A DNA stretch of 64,000 nucleotides, from the NCBI RefSeq assembly GCF_900143625.1, contig NZ_FRFF01000103.1, forward strand, positions 62,001 to 126,000. The letters run 5' to 3'. The number at the start of each line of letters is the position of its first letter. The first letter of the stretch is position 1. A program made the translations under genes and the position numbers. Shown here piece by piece: positions 42,976 to 52,076 of the stretch. This DNA comes from Nocardiopsis sp. JB363. Lineage in GTDB: Bacteria; Actinomycetota; Actinomycetes; Streptosporangiales; Streptosporangiaceae. The notes under the pieces are model-generated. The model was not told the origin of the DNA. It was given only the letters and a program-made list of their open reading frames with translations, and did not search any database.

Positions 42976-44400
42976 TCAGCCTTCCTCGCCCGAGGGGGCG
43001 TCCGGGAACGACTCCCCGGACCGGTCGCGCCCGCCGAACAGCCGCCGCTGACCCCGGGCCCCTTCGTCGGCCTCGCCCTCGGCCTTGTCCGACGGTCCCG
43101 TCCCCAACCGGCCGCCGTCCCGCCCCTGCGGTCCACGACCACGCGTGCCCCCGGTGCTGCTGGCGTAGAACGTCTTCGCCGCCCGCTGCGCGTCGTCGCC
43201 CTCCGCCTGCCGCGCCATCACCTCCAACGCCCGGGCCTGGCTCGCCATCTCATCGCCGATCCCGGTGAAGGGCCGCGCCACCTGGGCCTCCCTGATCCGC
43301 CCGACGCTGTCCCGAAGGTGCCGCGCGGCCTCTTCCCGTGAGCCCCGGCGCATCGCGTCCGAAGCACGACGCTTGGCGGTCTGCGCCTCCTGGAAGAGCT
43401 CCTCGGCGCGCACCCGTTCGTCCGCCTCGCGCCGGTCCACCCGCCAGGCCGTCCGCACCTTCACCTCCAGGGTGTCGATGTAGGACGCCAGGGTCGCCGG
43501 GTCGACGTGCGTGAGCTCCACCTTCGCCAACACCACGTTCTCGCCGTCGTCCCGCTTCCCCGCCTCCGCGAGCACCGCCGTGGACAGCCGCAGCAGCAGC
43601 CGGCGGCTCTCCCCGGAGAAGAAGTCGCCCAGCTCCACCACGAGCGCGCCGTCGTCCAACCGGCTCGCGGAGGACTCGCCCACCACCGACACCCGTTCCG
43701 CGAACTCGCCGCCCCGGATCGTCAACGACGCCGCCTGCGCGGTCTTGGCCAGCAGGTACTCCGTCTCGTCCGCGATCAGCCCGCCGGCCGTGTCGGGGTC
43801 CTCCGCGAACAACGCGCTGCCCGCACCGCCCTCGGAGACGGCACCCAACAACTCCTCGTCGTACCCGAGCCCGTAGCCCAGGGTGGTGACGGTGACCCCG
43901 TGTTCGTAGGCGTCGTGCGCCACCTCCCGCAGCAGGTCGTGGTCGGTGGTGCCCTGGTTGGCGTGCCCGTCGGAGATCAGCAGCAGGGTGGCGCCCCGGT
44001 CCTCGCTCGCGCGACGCGCCTCCTGGATCCCCCGGAACAGCCCACTGGACAGGTCCGTACCACCGTGCGCCCGCACCTGTGACAACCGGTGACGCAGGGA
44101 CTCCTTGTCGGTGAGCGGCCCCGCCGGCACCTCCACCTTGGCCTGGGTGTTGAAGGACACCAGCCCGAAGTGGTCGGTGGGGTCCAACCGGTCCACGAGT
44201 CCGTGCAGGGCCTCGACCACTCCCTCGATGCGGCGGTCCTTGGTCATCGACCCGCTCCGGTCCACCACCACCTGCAGGGTGGCGGCGGGGCGCTCCTGTC
44301 CAGGGACGCGTTCGGGCGCTTCGATCTCCAGCAGGACGAGGACGGAGTCGGTGGTGTTGAGGGCGACGACGTCGAATTCCGGCCGAGCTGACATCTTCAT
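42976..44400 (-). CDS. von Willebrand factor A domain protein
   Basis: 474 residues from ATG 44400 (GGAG 7 bases upstream). The VWA domain lies at about residues 35-215 and keeps the MIDAS metal site: VVVDRSGSMT (D-x-S-x-S), the threonine in GGTDLSSGL, and ISDGHANQGT. A beta-rich middle domain and a helical C-terminal part follow, with basic and acidic repeats (RRASDAMRRGSREEAARHL) and a low-complexity Gly/Arg end. There is no signal peptide, so it acts in the cytosol, perhaps as a scaffold. The 142 bases between it and the microprotein are probably the end of the transcript. Confidence 0.88.
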   Translation of the reverse strand: MKMSARPEFDVVALNTTDSVLVLLEIEAPERVPGQERPAATLQVVVDRSGSMTKDRRIEGVVEALHGLVDRLDPTDHFGLVSFNTQAKVEVPAGPLTDKESLRHRLSQVRAHGGTDLSSGLFRGIQEARRASEDRGATLLLISDGHANQGTTDHDLLREVAHDAYEHGVTVTTLGYGLGYDEELLGAVSEGGAGSALFAEDPDTAGGLIADETEYLLAKTAQAASLTIRGGEFAERVSVVGESSASRLDDGALVVELGDFFSGESRRLLLRLSTAVLAEAGKRDDGENVVLAKVELTHVDPATLASYIDTLEVKVRTAWRVDRREADERVRAEELFQEAQTAKRRASDAMRRGSREEAARHLRDSVGRIREAQVARPFTGIGDEMASQARALEVMARQAEGDDAQRAAKTFYASSTGGTRGRGPQGRDGGRLGTGPSDKAEGEADEGARGQRRLFGGRDRSGESFPDAPSGEEG

Positions 44401-44527
44401 GTGACCGCTCCAGGATTGTCGGCTGGGACCCAAGCCTAGGGAGACGGGCCGTGCGGTGAGGTGCACTCCGATGTCCGGAAGCGGCCACGGACGGTCACCA
44501 CCGGCCCCACGGCCCATCGAGGGCCGC

Positions 44528-45208
44528 TCAGGTCCGTTCCAGCACCGACAGCCGCCCGTCGCGCATCTCCAGTACCCGCCCGGCCGCGCCCAGGTACTCG
44601 GTGTCGTGCGTGACCAGCAGGGTCGCCACCTCGAACGTCCGGGTCGCCTCCGACACCAGGTCGATGATCGCCGCGCCCCGCTCGTGGTCCAGCGCCGCCG
44701 TGGGCTCGTCCACCAACAGCGTGCTCGGCCGCCCCGACAAGGCCCGGGCGATGTTCACCCGCTGACGCTCACCACCGGACAGCTGGTGCGGCCGGCGATG
44801 CTCCTTACCGGCCAGACCCACCGCGGCGAGGGTCTCCATCGCCGACTCCCGCGCGCGGCGCAGCGATCGCGCCCGCATGTGCTCGGTGACCATCAGTTGC
44901 TCCACCACGGTCAGTGACGAAATCAGGTTCGGCTGCTGGAAGACGATGCCGACACTGTTCAGCCGTAGTTCGGTCAGCTCACGGGGGCGTAGCCCCAGCG
45001 TTTCCACACCGCCCACGACCACGCGGCCCGAGTCCGGGCGGATCAGGGTGGCGGCCACCGCCAACAGGCTCGACTTACCCGAACCCGACGGGCCGACCAC
45101 GGCGGTCAGCTCACCGGGGGCCACGTCGACCGACACCCGATCCAGGGCGGTCACCACCCCGTCGCCGTCGGGGTAGGTCAGGGTCACGTTGTTCAGTTCC
45201 AGGCTCAT
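44528..45208 (-). CDS. ABC transporter ATP-binding protein (MacB/LolD type)
   Basis: 226 residues from ATG 45208. Walker A is VVGPSGSGKSSLLA, the Q-loop FQQPN, the signature LSGGERQRVNIARAL, Walker B TLLVDEPTAALD and the switch histidine VTHDTEY. It belongs to the three-component exporter type that pairs with FtsX-like permeases. Its ATG overlaps the permease stop (ATGA), which fixes both the start and the partnership. The in-frame sequence upstream to 45508 is antisense-type filler. Confidence 0.95.
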   Translation of the reverse strand: MSLELNNVTLTYPDGDGVVTALDRVSVDVAPGELTAVVGPSGSGKSSLLAVAATLIRPDSGRVVVGGVETLGLRPRELTELRLNSVGIVFQQPNLISSLTVVEQLMVTEHMRARSLRRARESAMETLAAVGLAGKEHRRPHQLSGGERQRVNIARALSGRPSTLLVDEPTAALDHERGAAIIDLVSEATRTFEVATLLVTHDTEYLGAAGRVLEMRDGRLSVLERT

Positions 45209-46302
45209 CGGACGCCTCCCAAGGCGGTCAACGGGTCGACGGAGGTGATGCGGCGAACGGCCAGGACCGCACCGAGCATGCCCAGCACGACCATGGCGAT
45301 CACCGGCCCGACCGTGGTGGTCACGGTCAGGGAGAACGGCAGCACCGAACCGGCCAGGGCCCCCAGGCCCACGCCCACGGCGCCACCGGCGGCGGTGCCC
45401 ACGGCCAGCACGATCAACGCCTGGGCCAGGGCGTCGCGCAGCAGGTACCGGGTGGACCCGCCGAGCGCCTTGAGGATCGCGATGTCCCCGCTGCGCTGGA
45501 TCGTCCACACGGTCAGGAACGCTCCGATCACCATCGCGGAGATCGCGTACAGGAACGCCTGCATGGTGACCAGCGAACTGTTCTCCGAGGAGAACGAACC
45601 GATCGCGCGAAGACTGTCCGACAGGCCGGCGGTGACGGTGCCGGCCTCCGAGTCGGCTTGGTCGACCGCCCCGGCCTGGGACACGTCGGTGGCCACCACG
45701 TTGGCCACCGGGGCGTCATCGCCCTCGGCGTGCCGTACCCGCGGGTCGATCTCCCGCCAGGTGTCGATGTCGGTCCACACCGCGGGGGTGTGGCTGTAGG
45801 ACTCGGTGGGCGCGGTCGCGGCCACCGTCAGCTCGGACCCGCCCACGGTGACGGTGTCGCCCTCGGCGACCCCGAAGTCCTCGGCGATCTCCTCGCTGAC
45901 GACCAGACCGCCGGAGCCGGCCAGGCCCTCGGGCGCCAAGCGGCCGTCGGCGGGCACACCGAACAGCGCGGCGGCGGTGCCGTTGCCGTCGTCGAACTCG
46001 ACCCGGCTCTGGGTGATCCCCAGCGGCTCCGCCCATTCCACCCCCTCGGTGTCGGCCCAGGTGTCGAGCTGGGCCCGGGTGACGGTGCTGTCGGCGTAGG
46101 ACTCCTCCGGGTCGCCGTCGCCGGATGTGCCGAAGGAGACGTGGGTGGCGGGCAGGTTCTTGATCGCGGACGTGGACTGGTCGGCCAGCCCGGCGGTCAG
46201 CCCCGACAACAGGACGATCAACAGGGTGATCAGCGCGACGACGGAGCCCATCAGCGCGAACCGCCCCTTGGCGAAGCGGATGTCACGAAGGGCGACGAAC
46301 AC
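45205..46302 (-). CDS. FtsX/MacB-type ABC transporter permease
   Basis: 365 residues from GTG 46302 (AAGGAGG 6 bases upstream). A first helix (about 15-38, FALMGSVVALITLLIVLLSG) is followed by a large extracellular domain (about 40-240) and three C-terminal helices with YAISAMVIGAFLTVWTIQRS and IAILKALGGSTRYLLRDALA. It works with the coupled ATPase as an exporter, or as a sensor-type transporter for peptides. It is divergent from a NarL-type two-component pair, which may control it, as is common for peptide-detoxification modules. Confidence 0.92.
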   Translation of the reverse strand: MFVALRDIRFAKGRFALMGSVVALITLLIVLLSGLTAGLADQSTSAIKNLPATHVSFGTSGDGDPEESYADSTVTRAQLDTWADTEGVEWAEPLGITQSRVEFDDGNGTAAALFGVPADGRLAPEGLAGSGGLVVSEEIAEDFGVAEGDTVTVGGSELTVAATAPTESYSHTPAVWTDIDTWREIDPRVRHAEGDDAPVANVVATDVSQAGAVDQADSEAGTVTAGLSDSLRAIGSFSSENSSLVTMQAFLYAISAMVIGAFLTVWTIQRSGDIAILKALGGSTRYLLRDALAQALIVLAVGTAAGGAVGVGLGALAGSVLPFSLTVTTTVGPVIAMVVLGMLGAVLAVRRITSVDPLTALGGVR

Positions 46303-46464
46303 GGCGGCCCTCCTTTCCGGGAGATTTCGATGTGCTTCCAGCCTCGTCGCGCGCAAGATCATCGGCATCGGGTGAACGGAGCGTCCTCGGGGGCGGCGAG
46401 GTGGAGCGAGAACTCCATCGAACGGTTGATACCGATCCACGCGCGCGCGTCGTACGCTGCGGTG

Positions 46465-47703
46465 ATGCGTTACAGCGGAGGGTGGGCGGCCGAACCGCCC
46501 GAGGTGACGACGGTGCTGCGGGTGCTGCGTCTGCTCCTGCACGCCTGCTTCCTGTTCCTGTTGGGGGTGGCCACCGCCCGCTACCTGTTCGGTTCGCCAG
46601 GGCAGTGGACCCAGTGGACGGTGGTGTGCGGCGCGATCCTGCTGGGCGCGGTCTACTGCTCCGGCGCGATGGCCGCCCGGCACGACGTCCACCGCACCCG
46701 CTCGCTGGTGTGGCTGGCCGCCGTCACCGTGTTGTGGGCTCTCCTGGCCTGGGCCGACTCCGACTTCGTGTGGTTGGCGTTCCCCCTGTACTTCCTGCAC
46801 CTGAACCTGCTGCGCGGGGTGCACTCGGTGATGGCCGTCGTGGTCATCACCGCGACCGTGGTCCTCGGACAGGCCCTGCACACCGGCGATCTCACGGCGG
46901 GGATGGTGCTGGGGCCGGTGCTCGGGGCGGTGTTCGCGGTCGCGATCGCCATCGGGTACACGGCCCTGCACCGTGAGAGCGAACGGCGCAGGGAACTCAT
47001 CGAGACGCTCACCCGGACCCGCGACGAACTCGCCGAGTCCCAACGACGCACCGGGGTGTTGGACGAACGCGAACGCCTGGCCCGGGAGATCCACGACACC
47101 CTCGCCCAAGGCCTGTCCAGCATCGTCCTGCTACTGCGCTCCGCGGAGAACGCCCTGCCGGGCGACCCCGACCTGGCCACCACCCGCATCGCCGAGGCCC
47201 GCGAGAGCGCGTCCACCAACCTCGCCGAGGCGCGCGGGTTCGTACGCGACCTGGCACCGCCCTCCCTCACCGGCGCCGACCTCCCCGAGGCCCTGCACCG
47301 ACTGTGCGCCAAGGTCGCCCGTACCGACGGCATCGACTGCACTCTGCGCACGGACGGCGTCCCGACCGAACTACCCTCCGGGTACGAGGTGGCGTTGCTG
47401 CGCGCGGCCCAGGCCAGCCTCGCCAACGTCTCCGCGCACGCCCGAGCCACGACCGCCGTGGTTACCCTCGGCTATCTGGGAGGAGAGGTCACCCTGGACG
47501 TGTACGACGACGGGGCGGGTTTCGTGCCCGAGGAGATCCACACCCGGGCCGACGGCAGCGGGTACGGGATCGCCGCGCTGCGCGAACGCGTGGCCGCACT
47601 GGGGGGTGGGCTGCACGTGGAGTCCGCGCCCGGCGAGGGCACCGCCATCGCCGTCCGACTGCCCTTGGCCCGTGAGACGACTCCGACAGAGGAGGGCCGG
47701 TGA
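46465..47703 (+). CDS. NarL-type sensor histidine kinase
   Basis: 412 residues from ATG 46465; the in-frame GTG at 46462 is equally possible. Five or six N-terminal helices (about 18-170) carry the sensor, with little extracellular loop. The HisKA_3 dimerisation box ERERLAREIHDTLAQGLSSI holds the phosphorylated histidine. The HATPase part has AAQASLANVSAHARATTAVV (N box), VYDDGAGF and GSGYGIAALRERV. No strong ribosome site is visible. It overlaps the response regulator gene (GTGA) and lies divergent from the ABC exporter. Confidence 0.93.
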   Translation: MRYSGGWAAEPPEVTTVLRVLRLLLHACFLFLLGVATARYLFGSPGQWTQWTVVCGAILLGAVYCSGAMAARHDVHRTRSLVWLAAVTVLWALLAWADSDFVWLAFPLYFLHLNLLRGVHSVMAVVVITATVVLGQALHTGDLTAGMVLGPVLGAVFAVAIAIGYTALHRESERRRELIETLTRTRDELAESQRRTGVLDERERLAREIHDTLAQGLSSIVLLLRSAENALPGDPDLATTRIAEARESASTNLAEARGFVRDLAPPSLTGADLPEALHRLCAKVARTDGIDCTLRTDGVPTELPSGYEVALLRAAQASLANVSAHARATTAVVTLGYLGGEVTLDVYDDGAGFVPEEIHTRADGSGYGIAALRERVAALGGGLHVESAPGEGTAIAVRLPLARETTPTEEGR

Positions 47704-48353
47704 CCACCGACGAGGGCGCGCGGCGCCTGCGCATCCTGCTGGTGGACGACCACCCGGTCGTACGCCATGGGCTCAAGGCGATGTTCGCCGAACGTTCGGA
47801 CATGGACGTGGTCGCCGAGGCCGCCGACGGGCAGAGCGCCCTCGACGTCCTCCACACCGGGACGAGCGTGGACGTCGTGCTCATGGACCTGCGCATGGGC
47901 GCCGGCATGGACGGGGTCACCGCGATCCGCGCCATCACGGCCCTGACCGGCCCGCCGCCCGTACTGGTGCTGACCACCTACGACACCGACGCGGACATCC
48001 TCGCCGCGGTGGAGGCGGGCGCCACCGGCTACATGCTCAAGGACGCCCCGCCCGACCAGCTGTGCGAGGCCGTGCACACCGCCGCGCGCGGACAGACCGC
48101 GCTCGCCCCCCACGTCGCCAACCGCCTGATGGATCGGTTGCGTTCACCGGTTCCGACGTTGAGCGGTCGCGAGCTGGAGATCCTCGGACTGTTGGCCCAG
48201 GGGTTGTCGAACCGGGCGATCTCCAAGCGGTTGTTCATCAGCGAGGCGACGGTCAAGACCCACCTGGTGCACGTGTTCGAGAAGTTGGACGTGGACAACC
48301 GGACCGCCGCCATCACCACGGCGCTGCGGCGAGGCCTCATCCGCGTGGACTGA
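47700..48353 (+). CDS. NarL/LuxR-type response regulator
   Basis: 217 residues. The receiver domain has RILLVDDHPVVRHGLKAM, the phosphorylated aspartate in DVVLMDLRMG, and the lysine in YMLKDAPPDQ. The C-terminal LuxR helix-turn-helix reads LSGRELEILGLLAQGLSNRA and ISEATVKTHLVHVFEKLDVD. Its GTG overlaps the kinase stop. Its 3' end overlaps the 3' end of the convergent MFS gene by 17 bases. Confidence 0.95.
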   Translation: MTTDEGARRLRILLVDDHPVVRHGLKAMFAERSDMDVVAEAADGQSALDVLHTGTSVDVVLMDLRMGAGMDGVTAIRAITALTGPPPVLVLTTYDTDADILAAVEAGATGYMLKDAPPDQLCEAVHTAARGQTALAPHVANRLMDRLRSPVPTLSGRELEILGLLAQGLSNRAISKRLFISEATVKTHLVHVFEKLDVDNRTAAITTALRRGLIRVD

Positions 48354-49626
48354 GATCGGCGGCGGTGCCCTCCGTGGTCACCGCACCCGGGTGTGCGAGG
48401 AACGCGAGGACCGCTCCGACCGACAGTGCCAGAGCCGTGATCCCGGCGGCGACACCGGCCGTGGGCGTCGTGACCGCGGCGAGGGCGACCGGGACGGCCA
48501 GTCCGACGCTGCCGCCGAGTTGTTGGAGCGTCGTGCCGACGGCGCCGGCGACCCCCGCATGGGGGCCGGCGTGCCGGTTCATGGCACTGTTGGCGTTCGG
48601 CATCACCTGTGAGGTGCCCACGCCCATGAGCGCGAGCGCGCCGAGCGTGGCGGCGAGGCCTTCAGGGTCGAAGGCATAGACGGCTTGGCCCGCGCAGATC
48701 AGCGCGAGCCCGATACCGATCGACCTCGTCACCGGTCCGCCGTCGAACCGACGTGCGACGAACAGGCCGAGCTGAATCATCGCCGGGTAGACGAGGAACA
48801 GCGCACCGACCACCAGCGGGGCGAAGCCGTGCTCGTGCTGGAGCACGCTGCTCGCCGTCACGAACGTGGTGATCGTCGCGATACCCCACATGAACAGGGC
48901 CCCGTACGCCACGCGCCGGGTCGGATCGCGGAACAGTACGGCGGGAACGAGAGGTCTGCCCGTGCGCCGGTCGAGTACGACGAACGCTCCGATCACGAGG
49001 ACCCCGGCACCTCCGAAAGCAGCCGCTCTCGCGGGATGTTCCATGGCCGTGAGCGCCTGAATGAGCAACGCGGCTCCCACCGCGAGGATGAGGCCGCGCC
49101 ACCATCCCCGACCGTGCCCCGGTGCGCGGTCGACGCGGTCACCCGCGAAGACCGAGAGGACCAGGGCGACTGCGACAAAGGCGATGTTGACGTACATGCA
49201 GGCACGCCAGCCCGCCAGCTGCGTCAGGACCCCGCCGAGCAGTAGCCCGAGCGCGGTTCCACTGCCCATGATCATCCCGAAGACGCCATATGCCTTGGCG
49301 CGCCCTTCCTGGGGGAAGGAAGCCGACAGTCGCGCCATCGCCGCCGGCGTCATCATCGCGGCACCGAGGCCTTGACCCACACGCGCGGCGATGAGCAGCC
49401 AACCGACATGAGCCGCGCCGCCGACCGCTGACGCGAGGCCGAACAGGATCAGCCCGATCGTCATCACCCGCGGATACCCGACCGCCTGCGCGATTCGACC
49501 TCCCGCGATCATCAGAGATCCCGCGGTGAGGACGTACCCCGCCATCACCCACGCGATCGCCCCTGAGGACATGCTCAGGTCGGCACTCATCCCGGGAACG
49601 GCCAAGGCCAGGATCGTCGCGTCCAC
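48337..49626 (-). pseudogene. MFS efflux transporter lacking its N-terminus (probably inactive)
   Basis: 429 residues can be read from GTG 49626. The body is a typical MFS drug-efflux protein: VDATILALAVPGMSADL continues from the middle of TM1, then YVLTAGSLMIAGGRIAQAVG, the TM5 motif GSGTALGLLLGGVLTQLAGW and the rest. Homology starts abruptly at the middle of TM1; the start codon, N-terminal tail and first half of the helix are missing. Upstream in frame the sequence becomes antisense of a MarR gene fragment. There is no ribosome site at 49626. I read this as one half of a deletion that removed the MarR-MFS divergent promoter. A shortened product could still be made from 49626. Confidence 0.6.
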
Positions 49627-49866
49627 GCCGACCGCAAGGACGTCGCCGAACGCGTACTGGAACTCGAAGAGGAGGGCTGCTTGAAGCGCCGCGCGGACCC
49701 TGCCGACCCGCGCCGGAACCTCGTTCGGTCGACCACGCGGGGTCGCGAGCGGCTCCTACAGATCCAAGACCGGCTCACGGTCGCCCAGGATCGGCTGGTC
49801 GAGACGCTCACCCCGCAAGAACGAGAGGGGCTGATCGTGGCGTTGCAGAAGATTCTCGACAGATAG
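49621..49866 (+). pseudogene. MarR family regulator, C-terminal half only
   Basis: The plus strand frame 49621-49866 reads ADRKDVAERVLELEEEGCLK, then RRADPADPRRNLVRSTTRGR and finally a helix RLVETLTPQEREGLIVALQK. This is the recognition helix, the DPxDxR-type wing and the C-terminal dimerisation helix of MarR proteins. The N-terminal dimerisation helices and first half of the winged helix are missing; the same frame has a stop at 49564-49566. A TTG at 49681 with GAGGAG upstream could still give a 61-residue fragment, which would lack the DNA-binding helix. It abuts, back to back, the truncated MFS gene. Confidence 0.65.
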
Positions 49867-49899
49867 CTGACAGCGACGTCGACATGGCGGCCGGTAGAA

Positions 49900-50523
49900 C
49901 TAGGTGCGGGTGGTCTTGCTCGGACGCAGGCCCAGACGGCTCAGCTCCAGCTCGGCCAGCCGGTCCACCGTCGCCGACTCGTCGGCCTGCCAGGCGCGGG
50001 CCGGGTCCTCGTGCACCGCCATGAGCTTGGCGGGAGAGGCCGAGGACAGTGCGCGCAGCGCCAACAGCCGGGCGCGTGCCTCGGCGGACATTCCACTCAG
50101 CCGCTTGGTCGTGGTGGCGCGGTGGATCCAACGTGCGCGAGCCGGCAGCCAGGTCGCCGCCAGGAGGAACAGCGGGAGGACGGCGACCATCATCGGCAGG
50201 GTGAACGCCAGCGAGGCCACCGACTCCTGGAAGGAGTCCCCGGCCGCGGTCAGGGACTCGCCGGTCTCGCTGAGGTTGGTGAACGGCGTGGCCAGGGCGT
50301 CCCCGGCCAGCGGCACCTGCCCGACGTTCTCGGCGGCGGTGCTCATGTGTTCGGAGAACCCCTGGCCGGTGCCCGTCATCAGCTCGCCGGGGCGTTTCAG
50401 CGACAGGAGCAGGTCGCGTAGTGACAGTGCGGCGGAGACCCACACGAACACCCAGGTCAGGGCGGCCAGATCGGAGACGAGTTGCAGACAGGCGCGGACG
50501 GGGGTGTCGGCGTACAGCTTCAC
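49900..50523 (-). CDS. Conserved actinobacterial membrane protein of unknown function
   Basis: 207 residues. An N-terminal helix (about 15-45, SDLAALTWVFVWVSAALSLR) is followed by a region rich in Ser/Thr/Glu/Ala with repeated small helices (GESLTAAGDSFQESVASLAF), a second helix (about 103-125, MMVAVLPLFLLAATWLP) and a charged cytoplasmic tail (RARWIHRATTTKRLSG). The layout is that of a two-helix protein found in many actinomycetes; I know no assigned function. Neighbouring genes give no clue. Confidence 0.7.
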   Translation of the reverse strand: MKLYADTPVRACLQLVSDLAALTWVFVWVSAALSLRDLLLSLKRPGELMTGTGQGFSEHMSTAAENVGQVPLAGDALATPFTNLSETGESLTAAGDSFQESVASLAFTLPMMVAVLPLFLLAATWLPARARWIHRATTTKRLSGMSAEARARLLALRALSSASPAKLMAVHEDPARAWQADESATVDRLAELELSRLGLRPSKTTRT

Positions 50524-50651
50524 GAGGGCTCCCGGGGGGTGGATGGAGGGTCGTGACCCACCTTCCCGTTACCCGTTTCGCCCCCGCCACACGCAGAACC
50601 GGCCTCGTGAGCGGCTTTTCGGTCGGGGTTCGGCTTCGGAGACGGCCATCG

Positions 50652-52064
50652 TCAGTGGGCTTCCCGCCGTGTGCGTGGGGGAAGCAGGAACACGAGACCG
50701 AAGGTGAGCGCCAGCGCCACGCCCATGGCGACGGTGGCCGTGCCGAACGATCCGGTGATGAACAGTGTGCCGAGCACCGCGACCCCGACGGCGGACCCCA
50801 GCTGCTGTACGGCGTTGAGGACCCCGGAGGCCGAACCCACCTCGTGGTCGTCCACGCCGGCGAGGATGAAATCGAACAGCGGTGCGATCATCAGCCCCAT
50901 GCCGAGTCCGACGATGAGCACGCCGGGCACGAAACGCCAGGCGCTCTCCGCCGGTTCCGGGAGCAGGGCGAACAAGGTGACCAGGCCGACGCCGGTCACG
51001 AACAGCCCGAGGTGGAGCGTTCGGCGTCCGATCCGACGCGCGAATCGAAACCCGCAGATCGACCCGATCACGATGCCGACCGACACCGGCGCTATGGCCA
51101 ATCCGGCCTCCGTCGGGGAGTAGCCGAGTTCGGTCTGGGTCAACAGGTTGAGGATCAGCGCGAACGCGGCGACGAGCCCGGAGAACATGACGGCGATGAG
51201 CAGACCGCCGGTGTAGGCGCGTTTGCGGAACAGGCTCGGTGCCACAAGGGGGGACGTGGCCCGTCGAATCCGCAGCGCGAAGACACCGAAGACGGCGAGT
51301 CCGGCGCCGAGCATGACGAACGTCCAATCCGGCCACCCCCTCTCCCCACCCTGGACGAACGGGAACACGACGAGCAGGCTGCCCGTGCCGGCGAGCAGCG
51401 TCCCGGGCAGGTCCAGGCGGGGGCGTGTCGTTGCGCGTCCTGTTTCGCGCGCCGCCGCGCCGGACGGCAGCAGGCGCACCGCCGCCACCAGGGTGAGCAC
51501 GCCCACCGGGAGGGTGACGAGGAAGCTCGCCCGCCAGCCCGACCCGAACAGGTCGAGGTCGATCAGCAGGCCCGCGAGGATCGGTCCGCATACCGCGGAC
51601 ACCCCCATGACGGGCCCGAACATCGCCAGGGCCTTGACCAGCTCCTTCGGCGGGAACATCTCCTTGATCAGGCCGAAGCCCTGCGGGAGCATCACGGCAC
51701 CGGCCAGGCCCTGCAGGACCCGACTCGCGATCAGCACCTCCTCCGAGGGCGCCGACGCGCACAGCAGGGAGGCGAGGACGAAGCCGAGCACACCGACCAG
51801 GAACATCCGCTTGCGGCCGAAGATGTCGCCGAGTCGACCGCCGGTGATCAGTCCGACGGCCATCGCGAGCGAATACCCGGCCACGAGCCACTGGACCGAC
51901 GACATCCCGAGGCCGAGGTCGTCGCGGATGGTCGGCGCCGACACGGCCATGATCGACGCGTCGAGAAGGTCCATCGCCTCCGCGCCGAGGACGACGGCGA
52001 GGGCGGCCCAACGTTTCGCGTACGGCCGGCACGGCCGTGCGGGCGTGTGCACTTCGATGGACAT
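50652..52064 (-). CDS. MFS transporter, DHA2 family (14 helices, EmrB/QacA-like)
   Basis: 470 residues with 14 predicted helices. Motif DLLDASIMAVSAPTIRDDLG starts TM1, the TM2-3 loop has GGRLGDIFGRKRMFLVG, and the antiporter motif lies in GPVMGVSAVCGPILAGLLID. It probably exports toxic hydrophobic compounds by proton exchange. It lies 12 bases after an alpha/beta hydrolase gene, and a TetR gene is divergent upstream, a standard resistance or detoxification cassette. AGGAGAGG precedes the ATG. Confidence 0.92.
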   Translation of the reverse strand: MSIEVHTPARPCRPYAKRWAALAVVLGAEAMDLLDASIMAVSAPTIRDDLGLGMSSVQWLVAGYSLAMAVGLITGGRLGDIFGRKRMFLVGVLGFVLASLLCASAPSEEVLIASRVLQGLAGAVMLPQGFGLIKEMFPPKELVKALAMFGPVMGVSAVCGPILAGLLIDLDLFGSGWRASFLVTLPVGVLTLVAAVRLLPSGAAARETGRATTRPRLDLPGTLLAGTGSLLVVFPFVQGGERGWPDWTFVMLGAGLAVFGVFALRIRRATSPLVAPSLFRKRAYTGGLLIAVMFSGLVAAFALILNLLTQTELGYSPTEAGLAIAPVSVGIVIGSICGFRFARRIGRRTLHLGLFVTGVGLVTLFALLPEPAESAWRFVPGVLIVGLGMGLMIAPLFDFILAGVDDHEVGSASGVLNAVQQLGSAVGVAVLGTLFITGSFGTATVAMGVALALTFGLVFLLPPRTRREAH

Positions 52065-52076
52065 CGGAATCCTCTC

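Noticed and set aside
44914-46461. A 517-residue N-terminal extension of the sensor kinase
   Set aside because: It is antisense to the ABC exporter genes and low-complexity. The kinase N-terminal helices begin right after 46465.
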